NCBI GenBank assembly: GCA_947501615.1
Contig: CANMWK010000013.1
Location: 100,624 to 164,623, forward strand
Reading direction: 5' to 3'
Origin: an uncultured Tenacibaculum sp.
Lineage (GTDB): Bacteria > Bacteroidota > Bacteroidia > Flavobacteriales > Flavobacteriaceae
Length of the DNA stretch: 64,000 nucleotides
In this document: in pieces, positions 8,452-18,500 of the stretch
How positions within the stretch are numbered: position 1 is the stretch's first letter
Layout: every line of letters begins with the position of its first letter
Made by a program: the position numbers and the translations under genes
Notes under the pieces: model-generated
What the model was told of the DNA's origin: nothing
The model's input: the letters and a program-made list of their open reading frames with translations, nothing else
Databases searched by the model: none

Positions 8452-9714
8452 ATGAAAAACAAACTATTAGTATTAGGTGTATTATTTACGAGCTTTAGTC
8501 AGCTTGTTTATTCACAATTTACTTTAGAAGGTGAATTTAGACCACGAACAGAGTTATTTGGAAATGGGTTTAATTATAGATACCAACCTGCTACAGCTAC
8601 TCCAGCAGGAAACTTGTCAGGTCGTGAAGGTACTACAGCTTATTTAGGGACTTCAGTAAGAGCTGCGTTAAAAGCAAAATATGCTACTGAAACATATCAA
8701 GTATACATGAGTGTACAAGAAGTATTTCAGTTTGGAGATAGACGACAAATCTCTGCTGCTGGAAATGGTAATTTTAGAGTTCAAGAGGCTTGGGTAGATA
8801 TTAGATTATCAGATAAATGGAGATTTAAATTTGGTAGACAACCTTTATCTTATGATGATCAAAGAATTCTTGGAGGTTTGGCATGGGCACAACAAGCGAG
8901 AACACATGATGTGGGAATTCTAAAATTTAAGGATAGTGGATTCTCTTTAGATGCGGGTTATTCATTAAACACGAACGGAGGTAATGTTTTTAATACAGCA
9001 GCTTTATTTACTTACAGAGAATTAGCATTTATTCATGCAAATAAAAAATTTGGAAATGTAAGCTTGAGTGCATTATTATTAGGAAATGTGTTTCAGGATG
9101 GTACTGAAAATAAAGCAGGTTTATTTACTGGAGGTATTCATGCAAAAGGAAGCTTTGGTAAATTTGGTTTATCAGCTAATGCTTATTTACAAGACGGAGA
9201 TAGAGTTTCAGGAGTAAATGATATACCAGTAGAAGGTGCATATTTATTAGGTTTAGATGCTACTTATAAAGTGTCAGATAAAGTTACAATACTTGCAGGA
9301 GGAGAAATAATTTCTGGTGCGGGTGATAATGGTCCAGGTTTTTTCCCTTTATATGGTACAAATCATAAATTTAATGGTTTAATGGATCGATTTTATGTTG
9401 GGAACCATGCAATAGGTAGAGGTTTAGTAGATTTAAATTTAGGTGCTAAATTTAAGTTAGGAAAAGGGTATAATTTAACATTGAAAGGACATAATTTTAC
9501 TGAAGAGTCTGGTGCAGGAAATTCATTGGGTCAAGAGGTAGACTTAGTGTTAGCAAAAGGGTTTAAAGGATTTAAATTAGTTGCAGGTTATTCACAATTC
9601 TTTGAAAGTGATGATTTCCCTAATCCAGCTGGGAATCCTGAAGCTAAAAGTTTCCAAAACTGGGCTTGGGCAATGTTAGTTTTTAAACCTAAATTTTTAA
9701 ATGGTGCTAAATAA
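8452..9714 (+). CDS. Alginate-export-family outer-membrane barrel
   Basis: A signal peptide (about residues 1-21, ending YSQ) precedes a beta-rich protein with alternating aromatic and glycine strands typical of the alginate-export/porin family (EGEFRPRTELFGNG near the N-terminus, then FKFGRQPLSYDDQRILGG). It ends in a strand rich in hydrophobic residues (WAWAMLVFKP), as expected of an outer-membrane barrel. It is the last gene of the importer operon (12 bp after ATPase 2) and is followed by a strong terminator. From this context I infer that it admits nitrate or nitrite through the outer membrane rather than exporting alginate. No alginate genes are nearby. Confidence 0.82.
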   Translation: MKNKLLVLGVLFTSFSQLVYSQFTLEGEFRPRTELFGNGFNYRYQPATATPAGNLSGREGTTAYLGTSVRAALKAKYATETYQVYMSVQEVFQFGDRRQISAAGNGNFRVQEAWVDIRLSDKWRFKFGRQPLSYDDQRILGGLAWAQQARTHDVGILKFKDSGFSLDAGYSLNTNGGNVFNTAALFTYRELAFIHANKKFGNVSLSALLLGNVFQDGTENKAGLFTGGIHAKGSFGKFGLSANAYLQDGDRVSGVNDIPVEGAYLLGLDATYKVSDKVTILAGGEIISGAGDNGPGFFPLYGTNHKFNGLMDRFYVGNHAIGRGLVDLNLGAKFKLGKGYNLTLKGHNFTEESGAGNSLGQEVDLVLAKGFKGFKLVAGYSQFFESDDFPNPAGNPEAKSFQNWAWAMLVFKPKFLNGAK

Positions 9715-9787
9715 TAGTACCATACTTTTAATTGAAATCAATGATTATTTAGATTAGATAATTTGATTTATATGTTTTGGATTAAGG

Positions 9788-9820
9788 AGAGATTACTCAT
9801 TTAGAGTAGTCTCTTTTTTT
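9788..9820 (+). terminator. Rho-independent terminator of the importer operon
   Basis: GAGATTACTC (9789-9798) pairs with GAGTAGTCTC (9804-9813) across a 5-nt loop, with one T-G pair, and is followed by a run of seven T. Confidence 0.85.
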
Positions 9821-9957
9821 GTTTAAAGTTTTTTCGTTAAGATTTTAAATGATATGAACAAGTTATTATATCAAAAAAGCCTTAGTGCATGATAAAAAAA
9901 TATATTTTTAGTGTATGTATCTAAAAATCAAAACCTTATTTAGGGAAAGATTTATCA

Positions 9958-10079
9958 TGTCAACCTCGATCATTATTGAATTTAAAAGCTTTTAAATGAA
10001 GATAGCTTACGAGGTAAGTCGAGAGGTTTTCATTAAAATTTCTAACAATAACAAGGTCTCGACTGCGCTCGACCTGACA
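9958..10079. repeat. Short element with inverted TGTCA...TGACA ends
   Basis: It begins TGTCAACCTCGA and ends CTCGACCTGACA, so its ends are imperfect inverted repeats. The right part contains GGTCTCGACTGCGCTCGACC, a GC-rich block standing out from the AT-rich surroundings, and resembles short palindromic intergenic repeats common in flavobacterial genomes. An internal CTTAC-GAG-GTAAG hairpin lies at 10007-10019. Only one copy is in this window, so the repeat status rests on general knowledge. Confidence 0.5.
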
Positions 10080-10514
10080 ACGAAAAATTATTTTTAAGTT
10101 TTTGTCGTGTACTAAACAAAAAAAGCAAATTGTATTTTTTTTGAAATTATGATACTTAAATTTTTTAAGTTTTTTGTAAAGTGTATTGGATTTTAGAGTT
10201 AATTTAAAAAAAGATAAGGTTTGTTAAGGAATCATTAAAAAGGAGGTTTTAATTCTGTTTTTTTTAATTTGTTATTTTTTTGTTAATATTTTTTTTGACT
10301 TAAAAATAAAATTTAACATTTCTTTTTTTTAACCTAAAGATTTGTTTGTTAGTTATTTATGTTTTTGTTTGTGTGAATTTTGATCTTATTATTTAGAATA
10401 TAATTCTATTTATTTCTTTTTTTTTAAAGTTGATTATTTACAGTTTTGTAATATAAATTATTGAATTTTAACATAACCATTAGAAATAATTTAAACCAAT
10501 TCAAAACCCTTTTT

Positions 10515-11675
10515 ATGAAAAACTTTAAACTTCCAATGGTAGCTTTAGCTACGTCATTATTAATTTTTTCTTGTCAGAATAAAGATTCTGAAGATTTAAA
10601 TGAAGTTATTCCACAAGAAACAGCTACAATTAAAGCAGAAGAAGCATTTCCTGCTTTAAGCGGTACAACAGAAACGCTTTACTACGGAACGAGTAAAATG
10701 AATGTCGAAAAAGTTAACGACATGTATGTGTTAGATGGAGATATCCTTTTTGATGCTAATCAATTAACTCAATCACCTTCAGAAGTTGGAGCTCCCTCTC
10801 CAATAGAAACTTTAGGGCGTTCTGTAGGTAGAACTGGTGGTAGATGGAGAAATAATACTGTACACTATAGTATAGAATCTTCACTAGCAAATCAAAGACG
10901 TGTTACAGATGCAATAGCGCATTGGGAAAGAAATACGGCTTTAAGATTTGTGCCAAGAACAAACCAATCTGACTACATCTATTTTAGAACTGGTTCTGGA
11001 TGTTCTTCTTTTGTAGGTAGAAGAGGTGGTCGTCAGGATATTAATTTAGCAACTGGATGTACAACCGGTAATACAATTCACGAGATTGGTCATGCAGTAG
11101 GTTTATGGCATGAGCAAAGCAGAAAAGATAGAGATACTTACGTTAATATTAATTTTGAAAATATCGTTGATGGTCGTTCTTTTAACTTCCAAACATATGT
11201 TCAACAAGGAAACGACGGTAACGAATACACTTCTGCTTTAGACTTTGGTTCGATTATGATGTACGGACCAACATTCTTTTCTAAAAATGGTAAAGCAACA
11301 ATCGAAAAGAAAGATGGTTCTTCATACACAGTGCAAAGAGACGGTTTATCAGCTGGAGATATACAAGGAATTAATAGAATGTATCCACCATCAACTAGTG
11401 GTGTAAATTGTAACGGTGTTGCGGCTTATGTGAATGGAAGAAGTTACGCTATTGGTTCTCGTGTTATATTCCAAGGATCTTTATATGAAAGAGTATCTGG
11501 AGGTTGGAATAACTTAGGAGTATGTGGAACTGCACCAAGTACAGATATTTGTAGTGGTGTTGCAGCTTATGTAAGTGGAAGAAGCTATGCTGTTGGTTCT
11601 CGTGTAACTTTCCAAGGATCTTTATATGAAAGAGTATCTGGAGGTTGGAACAACTTAGGAAGTTGTGGATCTTAA
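10515..11675 (+). CDS. Astacin-family (M12A) metallopeptidase lipoprotein with C-terminal duplicated binding modules
   Basis: This is an exported zinc endopeptidase related to flavobacterial flavastacin/myroilysin-type astacins. The ATG at 10515 gives a lipoprotein signal (MKNFKLPMVALATSLLIFSC); an upstream TTG at 10461 is less likely. The zinc signature HEIGHAVGLWHEQSRKDRD spans about residues 189-207, and the Met-turn is SIMMYG. The C-terminus has two near-identical 47-residue units (AAYVNGRSYAIGSRVIFQGS... and AAYVSGRSYAVGSRVTFQGS...), each with flanking Cys and a WNNLG end. They resemble small carbohydrate-binding CBM5/12-like modules. No T9SS sorting domain is seen. It is monocistronic, with its own terminator. 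Confidence 0.9.
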   Translation: MKNFKLPMVALATSLLIFSCQNKDSEDLNEVIPQETATIKAEEAFPALSGTTETLYYGTSKMNVEKVNDMYVLDGDILFDANQLTQSPSEVGAPSPIETLGRSVGRTGGRWRNNTVHYSIESSLANQRRVTDAIAHWERNTALRFVPRTNQSDYIYFRTGSGCSSFVGRRGGRQDINLATGCTTGNTIHEIGHAVGLWHEQSRKDRDTYVNINFENIVDGRSFNFQTYVQQGNDGNEYTSALDFGSIMMYGPTFFSKNGKATIEKKDGSSYTVQRDGLSAGDIQGINRMYPPSTSGVNCNGVAAYVNGRSYAIGSRVIFQGSLYERVSGGWNNLGVCGTAPSTDICSGVAAYVSGRSYAVGSRVTFQGSLYERVSGGWNNLGSCGS

Positions 11676-11736
11676 TACTAGAAAGTAAAAGTAGGTAAAA
11701 ACCCTTTATCTCAATCCCTAATTATTAAAATGGATT

Positions 11737-11768
11737 AAGGTTGTTCGATAAGAACAACCTTTTTCTTT
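11737..11768. terminator. Bidirectional terminator between astacin and NarL-type regulator
   Basis: AAGGTTGTTC (11737-11746) and GAACAACCTT (11752-11761) form a perfect 10-bp stem with a GATAA loop, followed by a T-rich run. The converging regulator gene ends at 11769, so the hairpin probably serves both strands. Confidence 0.85.
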
Positions 11769-12446
11769 TTATATAAGGTTAAACATATTGGCTTTTTGGT
11801 TTAGCTCCATAATATTTTTAACATTCAATTTTTTCATCAAATTAAAGCGATGTACTTCTACAGTTCTTTTACTAATGTTTAATTCTTCAGCGATATCTTT
11901 ATTATTCTTTAATTGTAGTACTAGATTAAGAATTTGTGTTTCTCTTTTTGTTAATTTAAAAGGGTTGTCTAATTTGTTATTTGTAATAGCTTGATTAGTT
12001 TTTACAACTTTACCATTAACAAAATTATTCATAATTATGTCAGAAACATCCCCAGAAAAATACTTGTCGCCAAGAGCAATTTTATGTAAAGCTTTTAAAA
12101 ATTCTTCTTTACTAGACCCTTTTAATAAATAACCATCTGCACCTGCCTGAATAGATTGTACTACATATTCTTCAGAGTCATGCATAGATAAGACTAAAGT
12201 TTTTATTGGTTTTTCAGAGTACTCATTTTTTAATATATTAACTAATTCAATACCTGTCATTTCAGGCATACGAATATCAACAATAAGTACTACTGGTTTT
12301 TGTATTGTTTTCACAATTTCCAGAGCATCTTTTCCATTCGAAGCTTCATTGATAACTTGTATATCTTTTTGATCTTCTAATAATGCTCTAATTCCATCTC
12401 GAACAAGCACATGATCGTCTACTAAAATAACATTAATGTTTTCCAT
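11769..12446 (-). CDS. NarL/FixJ-type response regulator
   Basis: The receiver domain occupies about residues 1-125, with acidic pocket D10/D11 and phosphoacceptor D57 (VLIVDIRMPEM). A LuxR-type helix-turn-helix lies at about 165-225 (LTKRETQILNLVLQ... and ISKRTVEVHRFNLM). It is a cytoplasmic DNA-binding regulator of 225 aa. The likely partner is the HisKA_3-type kinase at 19403-21211, which belongs to the class that phosphorylates NarL-type regulators and has a nitrate-type P-box. The two are separated by one very large gene on the same strand. A TACGTA-containing stretch (12487-12501) lies upstream but lacks the 4-bp spacing of the three operator-like sites. Confidence 0.9.
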   Translation of the reverse strand: MENINVILVDDHVLVRDGIRALLEDQKDIQVINEASNGKDALEIVKTIQKPVVLIVDIRMPEMTGIELVNILKNEYSEKPIKTLVLSMHDSEEYVVQSIQAGADGYLLKGSSKEEFLKALHKIALGDKYFSGDVSDIIMNNFVNGKVVKTNQAITNNKLDNPFKLTKRETQILNLVLQLKNNKDIAEELNISKRTVEVHRFNLMKKLNVKNIMELNQKANMFNLI

Positions 12447-12519
12447 AGATTTATTAAATATTAAGCAAATATACTTAGAAACAATCTAAGTACGTAGTAA
12501 GTTTTTTAAGTATTCTTGT

Positions 12520-12556
12520 TAAAAAACAAAGGTCACCTAATATGAGATGACCTTTG
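12520..12556 (-). terminator. Terminator of the 2193-aa secreted protein gene
   Basis: Read on the minus strand, CAAAGGTCA (complement of 12548-12556) pairs perfectly with TGACCTTTG (complement of 12527-12535) across a 12-nt loop and is followed by a T run (the A run at 12521-12526). It lies 30 bp after the stop codon at 12586. Confidence 0.85.
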
Positions 12557-12585
12557 ATTTTAGAATTTTTAAGAATTAAAAACGA

Positions 12586-15500
12586 CTATTTTTTAATAAG
12601 CTTTATTCTAGAAATTATTTGATTATTTACATCTGTAACTTTTAAGATATAAATTCCAGAAGGTAAGTTGCTAACATCAACTCGTCCTCTTTTTTGTTCA
12701 TCTAGAGAAAAATTAACAGACTGACTAATTGTGAATCCTGATAGTGTATGTATAGAAGCTTTCAGGTTCATGTTATCTATTACTTTAAACTGATCATTTT
12801 CTTTTAAAGTAACTGTTGCAATGTCTATAACTGGGTTTGGTGAAATTTGACCAATTACATTCTTGTCAGCTGTAGCATTATCGTTTATTACATTAAATGC
12901 AACTGATACAGTTGTACCCGGTTTACCTTTACCAAATAGTTTTTTATATGGAGTTGCAGTTACTGTATTTCTTCCTAAGCTGAACTTGATAGGGAAGAAG
13001 TTTCCTCCAAAATCTCCACCAATACTGTACGGAGCAAAGTTTTCTACTTTAAATCGATTACGATTATTTAAACCGAACACCACACTTCTTGTATCATTAC
13101 CTTCAGTATTAGCTAATATTGAGAAATTATTAGAATTAAAATCTGCGATATTAATAGTATCCCCTTCATTTAATTGACCTATTTCTTCGTTAGTAATAGC
13201 ATTAATTAAAGTTAAACTTGTTACTACAGGAGCATCACTATCTATCACTTCAAAGTTAATCGTAACAGGACTTCCATTATCGCCTTTTCCATTATCATTT
13301 CTGAAAGGAGTGGCAGTAATCGTATTGGTTCCTATTGAAAATGGAGTTCCGAAATAATTAGTTCTTCTGAAAGTAATATCTCCATTTAATGAATATGGAA
13401 CACTGTTTTCGGTATTGAAATTGGTACGATCATTGAAATCGAAAATCACACTTTCTACACGTGATCCTGTCGTGTTTGCAACTACAGAAAAATTGTTTCG
13501 TCTAAAATCAGCTAAATCAATAGTGTCGCCTTCATTTAAAGCTCCAATAATGGCGTTTTTTGTGGCGTCAATTAGAAGGAAATCTGTAACCGTTGGTGGA
13601 TTAGAATCAATTACTTCAAAAGTTATTGTATTCGAGATACCAGTTTCACCTTGACCATTTCTTTCTTCAAAAGGAGTGGCTGTGATAGTGTTACTTCCAA
13701 GTGGTAAAGTAACTCCTCTAAAGATGTTACCATTAAAATCACCTTTAAGAGAGAATGGAGCTCTGTTTTCGGTGTTAAAACCTGTTTCTTCATTAAAGTC
13801 AAAAACTACACTGGTAATATCTAAAGTTCCTGTATTGGCTATAATGCTAAAGTTATTTAATCCGTTATAATCATTTAAATCAATTATATCTCCATCGTTA
13901 ATAATGCCTATTTCAGTATTTGTTGTAGTATCAACAAGAGTAAAACTAACTATTTCTATAGTTTCTAATACGTTTAATGTCACAGGAACGGTAACTTCTG
14001 AAGTAGCAGGATCATTACTACTTATTAAAATATCAGCATTATAAGTTGTGTCAGCTTCAAGTCCAGCTGCAGAGAATTCAAGAGGAACTTCTGCTGTACT
14101 TCCTGGAGCTACACTTCCCATAATTGGAGGGGTATAAGTAATAGCTAATTCATTTGTTAAGAATTCGGTATTAAAAATTACTTGTAATCCGTTTTCACCA
14201 TTCGGGCCTTCCAAACCAACCGTAGCACTTGTACTAATTTCAGAATTAACATTCTTATACTGCATTTTTATAGATCCATCTTTAAATAAAATAATCTGGA
14301 AAGTAACAGGTGTTTTAACTGGATTAGAGCCAAAACCAGGTACTTCTTCGTATTGTACAATGAAATAGTCTTCAAAAGCTTGATAGAAAACTCCCTCACC
14401 ATCTTGAGGTTCTAAATCATCCCACAAACCAGCAATTAAGTTGTTCGGATTTCCAGTTGAAGGAATTTGTTGATTTAAGAATGCACCGAAAGAAGCAGTA
14501 ATAGGAGCGAATGTTAAAAATCCGTTAGCAGCAATAGTAATACTTTCCTGATCTTCTCCAAAAAAATTGAAAGTAAATGGTAAGGTAATGGTTTCATTAC
14601 CATCAGCACCAACACTAGCTAGTGTACCTGTTTCACTAATGTCAATAAAATCATAAGCAGGGCCACCACTGTTGTTATCAGTCCAAATGTAACCGAATGT
14701 GCCAGGACCACCACTTGCATTTAAGAATTTAGGTCCGATTCTATTATCAGTTTGTTCTTTAGTAATGATCTGTTGTTCAAATTCAATTGGAGTATAGTTT
14801 GGTTTCCTGACATTATTAGTAAGATTCGTAGTAAAAGGAGTTTTAACTAATGAATAGTTTAATATACTTCCACCAGTATTTTCTATTGTTACGATTTCTG
14901 TAGTAGTCTTTTCTCTTTTTAAGGTTATATTTAATGAATCAGGAATAACATTAATTACAGGAGGATCTATACCTACACCTATTAAAGGAATACTAACAGA
15001 TTCATTTCCAAAAGCATCATTACTTGTAATTACGAGTATATCGTCAATACTACCAACAACAGTTGGGGCGAAGTTTACAGTAACTATTTTACTACCACCA
15101 GGAAGAATCGGAAGAGAGGAAGTTGTTTCTATTGTAAAATCGGAATTTTGATTATTAAAATTTACATCAAGTGCTTTGGTTCCTGTGTTTGAAATAACAA
15201 AATCGGTACTACTTTGTAAACCAATGAAAATAGGTTCGAAGGCAATTGAGTCTCTAGATACTTGAATCTCTGGAAACCCTTTTACTGTTAATTCGATAAG
15301 AGAAGTGCTTGTAGAAATATCAGGAGAATTACTAGATACAGTTAATTCATCAAAATAAACACTATCATTTAAATTAGTTGCATCTAAAGTTACTGTTAAA
15401 TCTCTTGACCCACCAGCAGGTACAACTCCGGATATTGGTGAAATATTAGAAATAAAAGGAGTTAAAGCAACATCTGGTTTTATAAATCGAAGTGCTAATC

Positions 15501-18500
15501 CATTTTTAATATAATCTGAGTTAAACACTACTTGTGCACCATCTGAAGCATCAGCATTTTCGATACCAACTGTGGTAGAGTTTAAGAAAGAAGCTGTTTC
15601 TACATCTTCGTAGAAAACATCAATATTTCCATCAGCATGTAAAACGATTTGGAAAGTAACCGTTTCATTTTCTGAACCTAAAAAAACTGAAGCGTTTGTC
15701 CATTGTACAATGAATGTGTTATCTATAGTTTGATAATGAACAGCGCCATTAAAGTTTTGAGGCTCTAAATCATCCCATAAACCAGCAATCATGTTATTTA
15801 CACCATTATCTACAGGAATTTGACTATTAACAAATGTAAGTGAAGGAGATTCATCAAAAGAGATAAAACCATTTGCGTTTACAGTTGCGTTGGTATAAGT
15901 GTTTCCGTAGAATTCAAAAGGAAATAGTAATGGAATTCCTAAACTTCCGTCTCCACCAAGATCAGTAGTAATTTCTGTTCCAGTTCCTGAAATATCAATA
16001 AAATTATAAATAGGGCCGCCACTTTCGTCACTATCAATCCATGTATAACCAAAACCATTATCGGTTCCAATACTTGAAATTACAGGAGATCCTACTCTGG
16101 TATCTTTGGTTCCTTTTTGAGTACTGAAATTACTAAAGTTTAAAATTTTAGTATCGTTTAGTTTTACATTAGGTTTCGCTAGTGCAGCAGCTACGGCAAG
16201 ATCGGGGAAAGAGAAGAACAAAGGAGCTTTTCCTTCGTTTTTAAGTGATAATTGTGTATCTACTGTTTGTCCAGCATCTACAGTTTCTGAAATATTTGCA
16301 GGGTCTAAAACAGCAATTGGAGGTGCTACACCAACTCCATTAACAATAACTTGTAAAGAACTAGCATTGGAAGCGTCACTATCTATTGTTATTATTCCGT
16401 TACTATTTCCAGTGATATTAGGAGTGAATTTTACAGTAATATCTATGCTTTCTCCAGCAGCGATAACTGTATTAATAGGGGTTACAGAAAAAGCAACATT
16501 ATCAGATGAGATAGAAGAAACATTTATTTGAGAAAGCCCAGAATTACTAAGTGTTATTGTTCTTTCAGAATTATTTCCAATAAAAACGTTATTAAATAAA
16601 ATAAACTCTTCTGATAATTCAATAAAAGATGTTTGTCCAGATACATCTAAACTTGTTGTTACAGTAGTAGTAGGAGTAACAGGATCGTTGCTAGAAACTA
16701 AAATATCGGAAGTATAATTTCCGTTAGCTAAATTTTCTGCATCAAAAGTAACTGTAACCTCAATAGATTCTCCTGGAGCAAGACTTCCTTCTGAAGGTTG
16801 TAATGTGATATAATCTGTGGTTTGTGTATTTAAGGCTCTTGTTAAGAATACAAAATCTGTTGAATTATAACTTGCTCCACCATCATCACTAATAAAATAA
16901 GTATTCGGTCTTACAGGAGCTCCATCATCTATACCTTGAGGGAAGTTAATGTCTGAGGCATATTTATGAACTACCCAAAAAGAATCACCATTTGAAAAGC
17001 TAAATGATTCATTAAGAGTTTCAGTAGCAAAAATACCATCTGTGCTTGTTGTTGTAATGGTTTGTGTTAGTAATAAGGTTCCATCAGCAGGAGTAGCACC
17101 ACCTTCATAAATTTCAAGGATTATAGGTGCTGTTGAAGCTTCTGTTTGATAAGCATTTCGAATTGCAGTAAGCGTAAAATTTCGATCAACATCAAATTTA
17201 ACCGCAACTGTTGAAGCCGTACCATTATTGAATCCTACGAAATCATCCGGGAAAACTTTTCCTGTATCATAAGCAATAGAATCAACAACATTTTCATCAT
17301 TTTTAAAGGTATTGTTTTTTATCTTTTTTATAGCAATACCATTTTTAGAGGCAACTTTTAGTTTATTATCGATAGTATTTTCAACACCATATCTCGATAA
17401 ATCTAAAGACAAACCTCTAGTATTCTCTATAGTAGGAGGAGTAAATGTTGTTGCTCCGATAGCAGTTGTAAAATCTAAATTTGCTTGCCCTGAATTCGTT
17501 ATGGTAAGTACTTCGGTTTTTGTAGCAGGATTATCTGTTTGCACATTAATTTCGGCAGATAAATTATTTGGATTTACAGCGATAGTTGGAGGAGCTAATA
17601 CAGTTAATGTAACAGGAATATCAATAGTTGCATTTCTTGGATCGTCACTAACGATATTAATTGAGGCACTATATTCACCAATATCTAATCCACGAGTATC
17701 AAATTTAACTTTCAATGTAGCTTCTTCTCCTAAATCAATAGTACCAACAATAGGAGATACAGATAAGAAAAAAGCATTTTCATCTCCATCTATGATTTCA
17801 ATAGTATCAACATCCATTGTAGCGGTAGTGCTTTCCATTTCAGAAAGTAATACAATTTGCTCTATTTGATTTGTAGCTGCTCTTCCACTATAAACTAAGT
17901 TGTCATCAAAAAACACACTTAATGCAGCATCGTCTTTGTCGACTATAACACGAATATTAAAATATCCTCTCGGTGTTGTGGTGTTGATTCGTGTAAAATC
18001 TCCAATATCTTCATCAAAAATATCAATAGTATTATCAGGGTTAAAACGTACTCTAGTTGTAACTAATTCAGTAGTATTCGATTGTGGAATAAATTCCCAT
18101 GTTACACCACTACCTTCAATATTAATAGTTGCAGAAGCTACCATAAAAGGTTGATTGCCTGGGGTGATTGAGGGAGTAAAAGCCAATGCTCTTGTAGCAT
18201 TACCTGCAGATTGTAGCTGTATTGCTTTTTCACCTGCAAAAGGGTTGGCATCGCTTACCGTCCAAGTATCAGGAGATGTAGACCAACCAAATTGTCCATC
18301 AAGATCTCCAATAGTATAATCTTCAAAATCGGTAGCAAATAAATTAGTTACCATACGATTCAATGTATTACCTATTGCAAAAGCCTGAGATTTTTTAGGA
18401 CTCAATTTATTTGAAATTCGACTAGATTCTTTTTGAAATCCATTAGCATCAATAAATTCATTAGTTTTTGTTATTCTACTATTTACAGTGCTTTGTGGAG

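Larger units (their letters stand above)
9715..10514. other. Long intergenic region with terminator and repeat-like element
   Basis: No gene is supported here. The region holds the importer-operon terminator (9788-9820), a repeat-like element with inverted ends (9958-10079), and then about 430 bp of T-rich sequence leading to the astacin gene. No promoter could be assigned with confidence in the last part. Confidence 0.6.

Noticed and set aside
12487..12501. TAAGTACGTAGTAAG upstream of the NarL-type regulator as a fourth operator copy
   Set aside because: It contains TAAGTA and TACGTA overlapping by two bases rather than separated by 4 bp, so the dyad geometry differs from the three matching sites.
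12863..18154. Several plus-strand open frames of 60-185 codons
   Set aside because: They are antisense to the 2193-aa T9SS cargo gene and reflect its repetitive, codon-biased sequence; none has a signal, domain or promoter.
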